Assembly (NCBI GenBank): GCA_019873645.1
Contig: JAIOAX010000002.1
Span: forward strand, 186,001-250,000
DNA from: Chloroflexota bacterium
Lineage (GTDB): Bacteria > Chloroflexota > Anaerolineae > B4-G1 > SLSP01
Length of the DNA stretch: 64,000 nt
Direction of reading: 5' to 3'
In this document: positions 23,443-32,196 of the stretch, piece after piece
Layout: each line of letters opens with the position of its first letter
How positions within the stretch are numbered: position 1 is the stretch's first letter
Notes under the pieces: model-generated
Databases searched by the model: none
What the model was told of the DNA's origin: nothing
The model's input: only the letters and a program-made list of their open reading frames with translations
Position numbers and translations under genes: made by a program

Positions 23443-25683
23443 ATGCAGCGTCACAGCGAAATCCTGCGTTTTCAAGAGGGGCGGCGCAGTCAGCATCCCG
23501 CGCCGGAGGCGATGGTGATCACCGCGCCGCCGGGGATGGCCGATAGCGCCGGAGAGCAGCTTGCGGTGCTGGTTGATCTTTCGCCGCCGCTCTCTCATCG
23601 CAGCCGTGAAATCCGTGCGTTGGCGGCGAGCACTTATTGGGCGTCGTCGGGCAGTATTGTGGCGCGGCTGCGGCGCGCGCTCGCCGAGGCCAACCGGCAT
23701 CTGGTGCGCATCAACGCAGAGGCCCCCCCCGGTTCCAAGTGTTCGGGAAGCATCACCATGGCCGTCTTTGCCGGGGAGGAGGTGTTCTTCGGACAAATTG
23801 GGGCGGCATACGCGTTTGTCCATCATCCCGACGATACGCTGGAGACGTTTCCGCCCCGCAATCGCTTGCTGATTCCATTGGCCGGGTCGCTCCCACCGTC
23901 CATTCACATCGGCTACGCGACGCTGGAAGAAGGCGCCACGGTGCTCCTGGCGACGACGCCGGCAGTGGAATCTCAGCCCCGCGAGCGTTGGAAAACGATC
24001 CTGGCAGCCCCGGATCCTGAGATGCTGGTCGAAACGATCACCCAGGCGATGGCGGAGAGTCAAGCGTCGGGCAGTTTTGTGACGCTGCATCTGCTGCCTG
24101 AACCGCAACCCCAGACGCCGGCGCCTGTTCAGAAAAAAGGCCTTTTTCCCAAAAAACAACCTGCCGTTTCTGCGTCCCAAGTTGCGCCACCCATAACGTC
24201 CACACCCCAACCGTCAACTCCCGTTCCTCAACCTGTGCTTTTCATCACGCCATCTTCCCCCTCTCTTTCCCAGCCGCCTGCTCCAATCCCGCAACCCACA
24301 ATTCCCATCTCTCAACCCACACCCCCCATCCCGCAGCCCACACCCCGCACCCCACAACCCCTCATTGAACGGCTGAAGCGTCTTATTCCCAAACAAAGCG
24401 CCCCCCGCTACCGTGAGCGGCAGACGACGGTGGAACGTGCGCGTGTGCGTCGGGCACTTCGCACATTGTTACCCGGAAAAGTCAGGGGCATCAAGGCGAC
24501 TCAAACCCCACCTGTGCCGACAGAGAAGACCACTCTGATGGGCGGGTTGACGTTGGGACTGTTGCTGTTGACGCTTTTTGTCACCGTGACGATGTATTTT
24601 GGGGCCGGGGGGCATGCGCGGGTGGAAACGTATATCGTGGAAGCGCGCGCGCTGCGGGAAGAAGCCTTCAACAGCCAATCCCTGGAAGACTGGAAGCGGC
24701 TTTTGGAGTTAAGCTCGCATATTCTCACCCTGGAGCGTCAAAATGCTGAAGCGGCGGCTTTGAAAAGCGAGGCGCAGAGCGCCATTGACGCCCTGCAAAG
24801 CGCGGCCATCCTCGACGCCAGGCCGCAGGCGGAGTTAGGGGGAGCGCCGAGTCCGCGCCGGCTTCTGGTTGCCGGGGGATGGGTGTACATCCTCAACACG
24901 GCCGCCGATGAAGTCATCGGGTTGCCGTTGCAAGCAGACGGTCTGGCTTTGATGACCGAGAATCCTACGCCGATCCTCAAGCGCGGGCAGGCTTTTTACG
25001 GCGAGGTGGTCAACCATCTCGTGGATCTGGCCTGGATGGAACCGGGGGGCACTTATCCCAACGGCGCCGTTTTCATTTACAGCGATGGCGGCGTCATCTA
25101 CATCTATGAACCGCCTTTGGGGCCGGCAGGCATTACCCGTCAACGGCTGCAGGGCAATCTGGGGCCGGGCATGGTCACGCTTATGGCCACCTTTGGGGAG
25201 CGGCTGTATTTGGTGCAACGGCAGGATAATCAGATTCTCACCTACGATTCGGTCAACGGGATTTACGATATGCCGCGCAACTACTTCGCAGCAGGCATCG
25301 CGCCGCGTCTTTCGGAGACCCTGGATATCGGGATTGACGGACGGGTGTATCTCTTGATGGGGAACGGGACGGTCAACACTTACTTCAACGGGGTCGAAGA
25401 ACCCTCTTTCCAGGTGCGCAACTTGCCGGATCCAGAGGTCAAGCCGCTGGTATTGGTCGTCGAGCCGGACGCCGACGCAGGGCAGGTTTACCTGGGCGAT
25501 CCGCAACGCGAGCGCATTATCGTCCTCAATAAGCGCGGCAACTTTATGCACCAGTTTCGTCTGCCGGGCGACGCTTTGAAGCAATTGGAGGCCCTGGCGA
25601 TCACCGAGGAACCGCACGTATTGTATATGATTGCCGCGAATCGGCTCTACAGCGCACCTATCCCCGATTTCGTGGCGCATTAG
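23443..25683 (+). CDS. membrane protein with phosphatase-like N-terminus and beta-propeller C-terminus
   Basis: A 746-residue protein. Residues about 1-230 resemble a PP2C-type domain (AVLVDLSPPLSHRSREIRALAAS, SGSITMAVFAGEEVFFGQIGAAYAFV), but the usual metal-binding Asp motifs are not obvious. Residues 230-345 are a Pro/Gln-rich linker of ISQPTPPIPQPTP-like units. A basic stretch precedes one helix at about 366-386, then a helical stalk to about 450. The last 300 residues look like a six-bladed propeller with recurring IYxYD/VYLLMGNG strands. The stop TAG abuts the 35-bp tandem repeat. Function unknown; possibly a signalling or sensor protein across the membrane. Confidence 0.75.
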   Translation: MQRHSEILRFQEGRRSQHPAPEAMVITAPPGMADSAGEQLAVLVDLSPPLSHRSREIRALAASTYWASSGSIVARLRRALAEANRHLVRINAEAPPGSKCSGSITMAVFAGEEVFFGQIGAAYAFVHHPDDTLETFPPRNRLLIPLAGSLPPSIHIGYATLEEGATVLLATTPAVESQPRERWKTILAAPDPEMLVETITQAMAESQASGSFVTLHLLPEPQPQTPAPVQKKGLFPKKQPAVSASQVAPPITSTPQPSTPVPQPVLFITPSSPSLSQPPAPIPQPTIPISQPTPPIPQPTPRTPQPLIERLKRLIPKQSAPRYRERQTTVERARVRRALRTLLPGKVRGIKATQTPPVPTEKTTLMGGLTLGLLLLTLFVTVTMYFGAGGHARVETYIVEARALREEAFNSQSLEDWKRLLELSSHILTLERQNAEAAALKSEAQSAIDALQSAAILDARPQAELGGAPSPRRLLVAGGWVYILNTAADEVIGLPLQADGLALMTENPTPILKRGQAFYGEVVNHLVDLAWMEPGGTYPNGAVFIYSDGGVIYIYEPPLGPAGITRQRLQGNLGPGMVTLMATFGERLYLVQRQDNQILTYDSVNGIYDMPRNYFAAGIAPRLSETLDIGIDGRVYLLMGNGTVNTYFNGVEEPSFQVRNLPDPEVKPLVLVVEPDADAGQVYLGDPQRERIIVLNKRGNFMHQFRLPGDALKQLEALAITEEPHVLYMIAANRLYSAPIPDFVAH

Positions 25684-25838
25684 CGGTCAGCGATCAGCTT
25701 TCAGCAGTCAGTTATCAGCGGTCAGCGATCAGCTTTCAGCAGTCAGTTATCAGCGGTCAGCGATCAGCTTTCAGCAGTCAGTTATCAGCGGTCAGCGATC
25801 AGCTTTCAGCAGTCAGCTATCAGCTTTCAGCGATCAGC
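25684..25838. repeat. 35-bp perfect tandem repeat (family C)
   Basis: Three identical 35-bp units starting at 25684, 25719 and 25754 (CGGTCAGCGATCAGCTTTCA then GCAGTCAGTTATCAG) and a fourth variant unit at 25789, then a partial unit. No spacers separate them. It fills the gap between the propeller gene and thpR. A related array of about 28-bp units is at 34754-34848. Confidence 0.95.
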
Positions 25839-25861
25839 CTGGTGTAATTTGTGGAGGGAAT

Positions 25862-26461
25862 ATGGCGCAACCGGAAACTTGGCGCACCTTTGTGGCTCTG
25901 CCGCTTTCGCCGGCCGTCATTGAAAAACTTTCTGCCATCCAGCGCACCCTGCGACGTATTGGCACGGAGCAGGCTGTGGCGTGGGTGAATCCTGACAACA
26001 TTCACCTGACGCTGTTTTTCCTGGGAGATATTGTGCTTGAGCGGCGTCAACCTGTTGAGACCGCCCTGGGAGTTGTCGCGCGCCATGCGCATCCGTTCGC
26101 CTTTAACGTTCAGGGTCTCGGCGCTTTCCCGAACGTCAAGCGTCCGCGCGTCATCTGGGTGGGGGTGGAAGATTCGACCGGGCGATTGGCTTTGTTGCAC
26201 CGCGCTGTCAACGAGGCGCTGGCGAGCATCGGCTTTCAGCCCGAAGAGCGTCGTTTTTCGCCCCATTTGACATTAGGGCGTGTCCGTCAACGCGCCTCGC
26301 GTGAGGAAGAACAGGCAGTGGGCGAGGCTATCCGTCAGACAGAAGTCGGCGTTCTCGGTGAGGTGTTGGCCGAAGAGTTGATCTTTTTCCGCAGTGTGCT
26401 CAAGTCTTCTGGAGCGGAGTATACGCCGTTGGCGCGGTACAGGTTGGGGATGGGGGATTAG
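25862..26461 (+). CDS. thpR: RNA 2',3'-cyclic phosphodiesterase
   Basis: A 199-residue protein of the LigT/2H family. The two H-x-T motifs are HLTLFF (about residue 43) and HLTLGR (about residue 136), and the N-terminus RTFVALPLSPAVIEKL is typical. A frame reaching back to 25631 merely translates the 35-bp repeat; ATG 25862 is preceded by GGAGGG. It hydrolyses 2',3'-cyclic phosphate ends of RNA. The final GMGD and stop come from the GGGGATTAGGGATTGGGG repeat shared with the convergent gene. Confidence 0.94.
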   Translation: MAQPETWRTFVALPLSPAVIEKLSAIQRTLRRIGTEQAVAWVNPDNIHLTLFFLGDIVLERRQPVETALGVVARHAHPFAFNVQGLGAFPNVKRPRVIWVGVEDSTGRLALLHRAVNEALASIGFQPEERRFSPHLTLGRVRQRASREEEQAVGEAIRQTEVGVLGEVLAEELIFFRSVLKSSGAEYTPLARYRLGMGD

Positions 26462-26471
26462 GGATTGGGGG
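26444..26471. repeat. GGGATTAGGGATTGGGG repeat (family F) at convergent stops
   Basis: One copy contains the TAG stop of thpR on the plus strand and the TAA stop of the glycosyltransferase on the minus strand, overlapping by four bases. Larger arrays of the same family lie at 46923-46973 and, in reverse, 46986-47044. Confidence 0.85.
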
Positions 26472-27579
26472 CAGATGAGCCGCCACACACGCGCCGGTAG
26501 ACTTCCAGAGTCCGGCGCGCGGTTTCTTCCCAGGTAAAGGTCCGCACTTGTTCCTGCCCTTCTGCCTGCAAGCGGGCGCGCAACGCCCCATCATGGATGA
26601 TGCGCCGGCAGGCATCGGCGATGGTAGTAGGATCGTCGGGATCAATCAACAGCCCGGCCAGGCCGACGACTTCCGGCAGGCTGCCCCGGTCGGCGACGAC
26701 AACCGGTGTGCCGCATTGCAGCGCCTCCAACGCCGGCAGTCCAAACCCTTCGTAGAACGACGGCATAGCCAGCAATAGGGCGCCGTTGTAGAGGGCCACT
26801 AAGTCCGGGCCGGGGACGTGCTCGATGAAGCGCACCCACGACTCCAACCGCAGCGTTTGCACGCGCGTGAAGATTTCATCATAAAGCCAGCCGGGCCGCC
26901 CCGCAATGACCAGGACGCGCTTCTCGCCCCAGGCATGGAGCTGCGCCAATGCCTCCAACAGCCCCGGCAAATTCTTGCGCGGTTCCCAGGTCCCCACAAA
27001 GAGCAGATACCCCGGTTCCAGCCCGTAACGCGCCAGCACGGCCTGCGTTTCCTCCGGCGGCAACGGCCGGAAATAAGCATCGGCGGCGAGATGCGCGACC
27101 GTCACCCGCGCGGGATCCACGTGTAGCAGGCGTTCCAGATCGCGCCGGGTGGCATACGAATCGGCCAGAATCGCATCGGCGCGGGACACGGCCCAGGCGA
27201 TCTGGGCGTTGTAATAGCGGCGCGCGTCGGCCGTGAGGTACTGCGGATAGTAGAGGAAGTTAAGATCATGCACGGTGATGACCATGCGCCGTGCACCCCA
27301 GGCCGGCGGGATGAAGTCGGTGCTGTGGAATACCTCCAACTTCAGGGGAAAGAGTTCCGCGCCGAGCGTCCAGCGTTCCAGCCGGTGATGGGGAGGTGTC
27401 CAGGCGGCGTAAACGCGCGCGCCGGGCGCAGTTACAGGATCGGATTCGCGCCGATGTTGAACCAGCGTCAGCGTTTCTGATGCCAGCAGAGGCGCTATCG
27501 CCCGCGCCAGATGTCGCGCATAACGCGAAATCCCGCCGGGCGCGTAGGCATGGAGTCGCAGGTCTATCCCGATGTACAT
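26458..27579 (-). CDS. GT4 family glycosyltransferase
   Basis: A 373-residue protein with a GT-B fold. N-terminal DLRLHAYAPGGISRYARHL, acceptor-side HSTDFIPPAW, TVHDLNFLYYP, donor-domain LLFVGTWEPRKNLPGLLEAL, and the GT4 motif PSFYEGFGLPALEALQCGTPVVVA ending in the EX7E pair. It transfers a sugar from a nucleotide donor, probably a mannosyl or related step in polysaccharide assembly. Its ATG lies within the last 16 bases of the upstream Rpn-type gene. The final residues APNP and stop come from repeat family F. Confidence 0.92.
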   Translation of the reverse strand: MYIGIDLRLHAYAPGGISRYARHLARAIAPLLASETLTLVQHRRESDPVTAPGARVYAAWTPPHHRLERWTLGAELFPLKLEVFHSTDFIPPAWGARRMVITVHDLNFLYYPQYLTADARRYYNAQIAWAVSRADAILADSYATRRDLERLLHVDPARVTVAHLAADAYFRPLPPEETQAVLARYGLEPGYLLFVGTWEPRKNLPGLLEALAQLHAWGEKRVLVIAGRPGWLYDEIFTRVQTLRLESWVRFIEHVPGPDLVALYNGALLLAMPSFYEGFGLPALEALQCGTPVVVADRGSLPEVVGLAGLLIDPDDPTTIADACRRIIHDGALRARLQAEGQEQVRTFTWEETARRTLEVYRRVCGGSSAPNP

Positions 27580-28598
27580 GGAGAAGTATGTGGGGCGTGT
27601 TCCTCCGTAGACAACGCATCGGTCAACAATCGCGCAAACTCGGCTAGTGATGAAGCGAGGATCGCCTGGCGGAGCAAGCGTTTAAGCAATAGTTCATTCT
27701 CAATCTGGTTGACGTGGTGCGTTATATCTCGCGGCACACTGCCGAAGCGCGTCTCTAAAGCATCAAGAATGGCTTCACGTCCCCGTATGATTTGACCTTT
27801 TTGCAAACCTTCTTGGATTCCCTGTTGGATTCCCTGTTGGATTCCCTTTTCAATTCCAAACCTTTCCACACTTGTCACATACGTCATACGTTTTGCCTCC
27901 TCATATGCCCGGATATCCTGCCACAATGCCTGTTCCAGCTCTTGGGGTAACGCCATCAACCAATCAATGAACCGGAATAGGTTCAAGATATCCTGGCGTG
28001 CATAACCGCGTTCATACAATTGCCGGATCAGAGTCCATTTCCATACTTTGCGTTCCGCATCGTCGCGGCGTGTGGCCTGCGCTTGAAGATGCGCCATAAT
28101 CACCGTTGCAAATGGATTGACGCTTTCTTCCAACACAGGCCAGGTCTTCCAGTAATCCAACAACTTGATGACCGGAAATCGGAAGTGCAACTCACAGCCC
28201 CAACGGGTATAGCCAAAAGATGTGGGCCGCCAACCCGCATTTTCGTCTCCCAATACGGCCAGACTGACGACCTCACGGGCGTAATGATCGAAGATGCGAT
28301 ATTGGTAAGTGTACATACGTCGCGCAAATGCCGGATCTGTTTGACCTTGCACTTCGATATGGACCAGCAGCCACGTTTCACTGCCATCGTCGAGCCACAC
28401 TTTGACGAGTTTATCGGCTAATCGCCGCCCCATTTCGGCGTCGCGGGTGATCTGTTGAAGTTCTTTGTCCAGAAACTCGTGTCCCCGCGCCCAATCAATG
28501 CCGGCGTGTACCTCTGGAAAGCACAACGCCAGAAACTCTGGAAAGTACGCTTCTAACGCCTCTTTCCACGGACTATCGTAATCGGTGATCTCACTCAT
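27564..28598 (-). CDS. Rpn/PDDEXK family putative nuclease
   Basis: A 344-residue protein. The nuclease-like core lies near residues 35-105 with an acidic D and the strand LLVHIEVQGQTDP (ExQ-type). Residues about 250-270 are GIQQGIQQGIQEGLQKG, a tandem repeat common in this family, followed by a helical C-terminus. Relatives are annotated as recombination-promoting nucleases or transposase-like proteins. ATG 28598 has AGGAG five bases upstream; the GTG at 28604 lies within that site. It may be an independently mobile gene, though no ends are seen. Confidence 0.85.
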   Translation of the reverse strand: MSEITDYDSPWKEALEAYFPEFLALCFPEVHAGIDWARGHEFLDKELQQITRDAEMGRRLADKLVKVWLDDGSETWLLVHIEVQGQTDPAFARRMYTYQYRIFDHYAREVVSLAVLGDENAGWRPTSFGYTRWGCELHFRFPVIKLLDYWKTWPVLEESVNPFATVIMAHLQAQATRRDDAERKVWKWTLIRQLYERGYARQDILNLFRFIDWLMALPQELEQALWQDIRAYEEAKRMTYVTSVERFGIEKGIQQGIQQGIQEGLQKGQIIRGREAILDALETRFGSVPRDITHHVNQIENELLLKRLLRQAILASSLAEFARLLTDALSTEEHAPHTSPCTSG

Positions 28599-28664
28599 TG
28601 GCACTCCTGGAAGCGTGGACTGATTCTATAATATGCGGGATAGCAGATTTGTAAAGTACAGCGA

Positions 28665-28705
28665 CAACCCTGCCCCCTGCCCCTTGCCCCCTGTTCCTTG
28701 TAAAA
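28665..28705. repeat. CCCTGCCCCTTGCCCC repeat (family J)
   Basis: Low-complexity C-rich units CCCTGCCCCCTGCCCCTTG. The same sequence type occurs inside the GT39-like gene at 36165-36225. Confidence 0.7.
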
Positions 28706-28753
28706 TCCGCCGTTCGTGTTACAAAAGGTGCGTTAGGGAAGGAGTTATTGCTG

Positions 28754-29608
28754 ATGCCCGATCCGAAGCGTGATTATCTGACGTTGACACTCGAACAATA
28801 CTGGTTTGCGCCGCCGGTGGCCTTATGGCGCGCCATCGAATTGCGTACGCTGGCTACCGAGCCGTTTCCACGCCCGCTGCTCGATCTGGGATGCGGCGAC
28901 GGTCTCATCGCGCGGGTGCTCTTCGCCGGCGAGATGCCCGTCGAGGTGGGCTTTGACCCCTGGGGAGCGCAGGTGCGCAAAGCGCCGGCGTCGGGCGCCT
29001 ACCGTTATATCCAACAGGCGCGCGGCGATGCGCTGCCTTATCCCGATGCGAGCTTCGGCGCCGTCTTCAGCAACTCGGTGCTGGAACACATCCCCAACCT
29101 CGATCCGGTGTTGCGTGAGGTGGCGCGGGTGTTGCGCCCGGGCGGGCGTTTCCTGGCGACCGTGCCCAGCGATGCGTTCCGGCGCTTGCTGGCAGGTTAC
29201 CACGAACGGGCGGTGCTGGGAGATACCATTGGCGCGGAAACCTACGCTGCGGCTGTGGATGAGTATCTCGAACATCAGCGTTATCTCACGCCCACCCAAT
29301 GGACGGAGCGGCTCGCGCGCGCCGGCATCCGGCTGTTGCGCACCCGCTACTATATCCCCGCCGAGGTTGAAGCCTTGTGGGATCGCGCCAACGCGACCTA
29401 CGGCATTCACCCGAACAAGATGCCCTTCCACGGCAAGCCGTATTATCGCTGGCTGGCTTCCCCGCGCCTGCGCAAGCTCGGCTACCAGGGGCTTGTCCGC
29501 CGCTGGGTGGTGTGGGTGTTGGGGCGACGCTGGCGGCAGGCTTACACGGCGGACGTGCCTGAAGGCGGCGTCGGCGGCGGGTTGCTCGTGGTGGGAGAGA
29601 AGCCATGA
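28754..29608 (+). CDS. class I SAM-dependent methyltransferase
   Basis: A 284-residue protein. Methyltransferase motif I is LLDLGCGDGLIARVL, then VGFDPWGAQV, GDALPYPDASFGAVFSNSVLEHI and VLRPGGRFLATVPSD. ATG 28754 follows a GGAAGGAG site; a TTG six bases earlier is an alternative. The C-terminus has no membrane segment. It overlaps the FemAB-like gene by four bases and precedes rfbC, so it probably acts on a cell-surface sugar or lipid-linked intermediate. Confidence 0.9.
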   Translation: MPDPKRDYLTLTLEQYWFAPPVALWRAIELRTLATEPFPRPLLDLGCGDGLIARVLFAGEMPVEVGFDPWGAQVRKAPASGAYRYIQQARGDALPYPDASFGAVFSNSVLEHIPNLDPVLREVARVLRPGGRFLATVPSDAFRRLLAGYHERAVLGDTIGAETYAAAVDEYLEHQRYLTPTQWTERLARAGIRLLRTRYYIPAEVEALWDRANATYGIHPNKMPFHGKPYYRWLASPRLRKLGYQGLVRRWVVWVLGRRWRQAYTADVPEGGVGGGLLVVGEKP

Positions 29609-30681
29609 GCGATCCGGCGACCTGGGATGCGTTTGTCGCCGCGCACCCGGCAGGAACGATCCTGCAAACCAGCCGCTGGGCGCAGCTCAAGGCCGCTTTT
29701 GGGTGGAATTGGGAGATCGTCACGCCCACGAATGGGACCACGAATAGACACGCATGGACACAAATGGACACGCATGGCGGCGCGTTGGTGTTGTATCGTG
29801 CGCTGCCGCTGAAGTTGGGAACGATTGCCTACGTCCCGCGCGGGCCGCTGGTGGATTGGGACGACGCCACGGCAGTGACGGCGACGTTTACGGCGCTGCG
29901 CCGGGCCGCGCGGCGGCGACGCGCCTGGGCCTTGTGGCTTGAGCCGGAGTGGCGCGATACGCCAGAGGCGCGGGCGCAACTTCACGGGTTAGGGCTGAAA
30001 CCCGTCTCACGTACCATCCAGCCGCCGCGCACGATCATCGTGGATATCGCGCCTGCGGAAGATACCATCCTGGCGCAGATGCGCGCCAAGACGCGCTACA
30101 ACATCCGGCTGGCCGAACGCAAAGGCGTGACCGTCCGCGAGGGAACGCTTGCCGATGCGGCGACGTTCTATGCACTGATGACCGAGACCGGCGCCCGCGA
30201 CGCCTTTGGCATCCACAGTGAGGCATATTACCGGCGCGTGTTTGAGTTGTTCTTGCCCACCGGACAGGCGGCGTTGTTGCTGGCGGAAGTTGAAGGAGAA
30301 ACGGTGGCGGCACTGGTCGTCTTCGCGTTGGGAACCAGAGCATGGTACTTCTACGGCGCATCGTCGGAGCGGCACCGCGAGAAGATGCCGCCGTATGCAC
30401 TGCAATGGGCGGCGATCCGCTGGGCGAAGGCACGCGGCTGTACGAGTTACGACCTGTGGGGCATCCCCGATTACGATGAAGAAACGCTCGAAGCGCAGTT
30501 TACCGAGCGCAATGACGGCCTGTGGGGCGTCTACCGTTTCAAGCGTGGCTTTGGCGGTCAGGTTGTCCGCTGCGTAGGTTTATGGGAACAGCCGTTACAC
30601 CCGCTCTATCCCCTGGCGGCCAGATTGCGTGGTTACGGCGTGGGGGGAAACCGCGAATCACGCGGATTTTCGCAGATTTGA
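29605..30681 (+). CDS. FemAB/FemX-like aminoacyltransferase
   Basis: A 358-residue protein with two GNAT-like halves. Landmarks are TSRWAQLKAAFGWNWEIV, LPLKLGTIAYVPRGPLVDW, MRAKTRYNIRLAERKGV, WYFYGASSERHREKMPPYALQWAAIRWAK, and YDLWGIPDYDEE. Such enzymes add amino acids from aminoacyl-tRNA to peptidoglycan precursors. Residues about 42-54 (NGTTNRHAWTQMDTHG) are encoded by an ACGAATAGACACG-type intergenic repeat inserted in frame. The last residues RESRGFSQI come from another such repeat. Confidence 0.88.
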   Translation: MSDPATWDAFVAAHPAGTILQTSRWAQLKAAFGWNWEIVTPTNGTTNRHAWTQMDTHGGALVLYRALPLKLGTIAYVPRGPLVDWDDATAVTATFTALRRAARRRRAWALWLEPEWRDTPEARAQLHGLGLKPVSRTIQPPRTIIVDIAPAEDTILAQMRAKTRYNIRLAERKGVTVREGTLADAATFYALMTETGARDAFGIHSEAYYRRVFELFLPTGQAALLLAEVEGETVAALVVFALGTRAWYFYGASSERHREKMPPYALQWAAIRWAKARGCTSYDLWGIPDYDEETLEAQFTERNDGLWGVYRFKRGFGGQVVRCVGLWEQPLHPLYPLAARLRGYGVGGNRESRGFSQI

Positions 30682-30697
30682 TTTTGGAGAGTGTATT

Positions 30698-31279
30698 ATG
30701 CCCTTTACTTTTACCCGATTATCAATTCCCGATGTGATCCTTATCGAGCCGCGTGTGTACGGCGATGCGCGTGGATTTTTCATAGAAACCTACAAACACT
30801 CAGAGTTTGCCGCTGCCGGGATTCCCGATGTGTTCGTGCAGCACAATCACTCGCACTCGGCCTACGGCGTGCTGCGGGGGTTACATTACCAGTTGCACCC
30901 AATGGCGCAGGGCAAGCTCTTGAGCGTGGTGGCAGGTGAAATTTTTGACGTAGCGGTAGACATCCGGCGCGGTTCGCCGACTTACGGCCAGTGGGTCGGG
31001 GCGACGCTCTCGGCGGCGAATCACCGGTTGCTCTATGTGCCGCCGGGATTTGCGCACGGCTTCTGCGTCGTCAGCGAGATGGCGGACCTGCTCTATTATG
31101 TCACCGCCGAGTATTCTCCGGCCCATGAACGCGGTATTCTCTGGAACGACCCTGACCTGGGCATCGTCTGGCCGGTTGCCGAACCGTTGCTCTCGCCGAA
31201 AGATGCCAATGCGCCTTGCCTGCGCGATGCGGAAAATAATTTCACCACGAATCTACGCGAATTTAACTCCTATTCGTGA
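30698..31279 (+). CDS. rfbC: dTDP-4-dehydrorhamnose 3,5-epimerase
   Basis: A 193-residue protein. RmlC landmarks: IEPRVYGDARGFFIETY, FVQHNHSHSAYGVLRGLHYQ with the catalytic His, GEIFDVAVDIRRGSPTYGQWVG, and PPGFAHGFCVVSE. It makes dTDP-4-keto-L-rhamnose. The other rhamnose genes are not in the window. GGAG stands before ATG 30698. The C-terminal NNFTTNLREFNSYS and the stop are translated from an ACGAATCTACGCGAATTT repeat, which replaces the ordinary tail. Confidence 0.95.
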   Translation: MPFTFTRLSIPDVILIEPRVYGDARGFFIETYKHSEFAAAGIPDVFVQHNHSHSAYGVLRGLHYQLHPMAQGKLLSVVAGEIFDVAVDIRRGSPTYGQWVGATLSAANHRLLYVPPGFAHGFCVVSEMADLLYYVTAEYSPAHERGILWNDPDLGIVWPVAEPLLSPKDANAPCLRDAENNFTTNLREFNSYS

Positions 31280-31504
31280 CTCTTCTGAAAAAAAGTCCAA
31301 TTCACCGCAGAGACGCAAAGAACGCCGAGAAAAATTCAAGTTTATATCAATAAAATTAGTAATGAAACGCGAAAGACTTAATCTTATTGAATCTGACATA
31401 AAAATCTCTGCGCCCTCCGTGACTTTGCGGTGAGATTTTTAGTTTTTTGAGTTCACTCATTCGTGAAAATTCGTGTAGATTCGTGGTTATTCGCAGGAGG
31501 TACT
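31280..31504. repeat. inverted CACCGCAGAGACGCAAAG repeat (family K) plus family B
   Basis: TTCACCGCAGAGACGCAAAG near 31301 and its reverse complement-like TCTCTGCGCC...TTTGCGGTGAG near 31401-31434 bracket about 80 bases of AT-rich sequence. A similar bracketed copy is at 39057-39130. A family B block (ATTCGTGAAAATTCGTG) at 31461-31495 follows. Confidence 0.8.
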
Positions 31505-32164
31505 ATGTATTACATCACGCTCAGTTGGGATGATGGATTCAGTCGTTCGGTGGCTAAAATTGCGGAGATTTACGAACGCTATGGCCTGCGCGCCGAGTTC
31601 AACGTGGTGGTCACGTTTCACGAACATGACCCGCAAACTTTCGGAGGGTTTGAGCTGTGGAATGAATTACAAGCTCGCGGGCATATCATTCAACCGCATG
31701 GCTACGACCACAGCAACCTGGCGGAGATGCCCCTGGCGCAGGCGCAAGCGAATATCCTGCGCTGTCTGGAGGTTTTCCGGCAGTCGCTGGACGGCTTTGA
31801 CGCGCGGCGGACGGTGTTCAACTTCCCGTACAACGTCTCCACGCCGGAGCTGGATGCCTGGTTGCCGCAGGTGGTGCGCGCCTTCCGCCTCTCCGGCGAG
31901 ATGATTATGCCGTTGCCCACGCGCCACACCGTCCGCCTGACCTCGCCGGCATCGGAGGACGCCGAAGCCATGCTGGACCGCTGTTTGGAGGCGTTGTTCG
32001 CCCGCCCGGAAGGCTGGCTGCTCTACACGGCGCACGGCCTCGATGGCGAAGGCTGGGGGCCGCTGCGCAGCACGTACCTGGAAGGTCTGCTGGAACGCCT
32101 GTTGCCGCGCGCTGATGTGCGCATCTTGCCCACGCAGGCGGTGCTGGAGACGGCTATGTTGTAA
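31505..32164 (+). CDS. polysaccharide deacetylase family protein
   Basis: A 219-residue protein, GCAGGAGGT before ATG 31505. NodB-type motifs: ITLSWDDGFSRS (the TFDDG Asp pair written as WDDG), HGYDHSNLAEM (H-x3-H metal ligands), and a LLYTAHGLDGEGWGPL strand near the end. It likely removes N-acetyl groups from a polymer, with no signal peptide seen. The longer frame from 31463 reads repeat DNA and is rejected. Confidence 0.88.
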   Translation: MYYITLSWDDGFSRSVAKIAEIYERYGLRAEFNVVVTFHEHDPQTFGGFELWNELQARGHIIQPHGYDHSNLAEMPLAQAQANILRCLEVFRQSLDGFDARRTVFNFPYNVSTPELDAWLPQVVRAFRLSGEMIMPLPTRHTVRLTSPASEDAEAMLDRCLEALFARPEGWLLYTAHGLDGEGWGPLRSTYLEGLLERLLPRADVRILPTQAVLETAML

Positions 32165-32196
32165 AAATGACAGCCCAAGCCATTGAAGGAGTCGCT

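Noticed and set aside
25684..25838. Regular 35-bp repeats as a CRISPR array
   Set aside because: The units abut directly with no unique spacers, are made of seven-base sub-units, and no cas genes are present.
27564..28598. Rpn-type gene as proof of an insertion sequence
   Set aside because: No terminal inverted repeats or target duplications were found around it, so only the gene itself is annotated.
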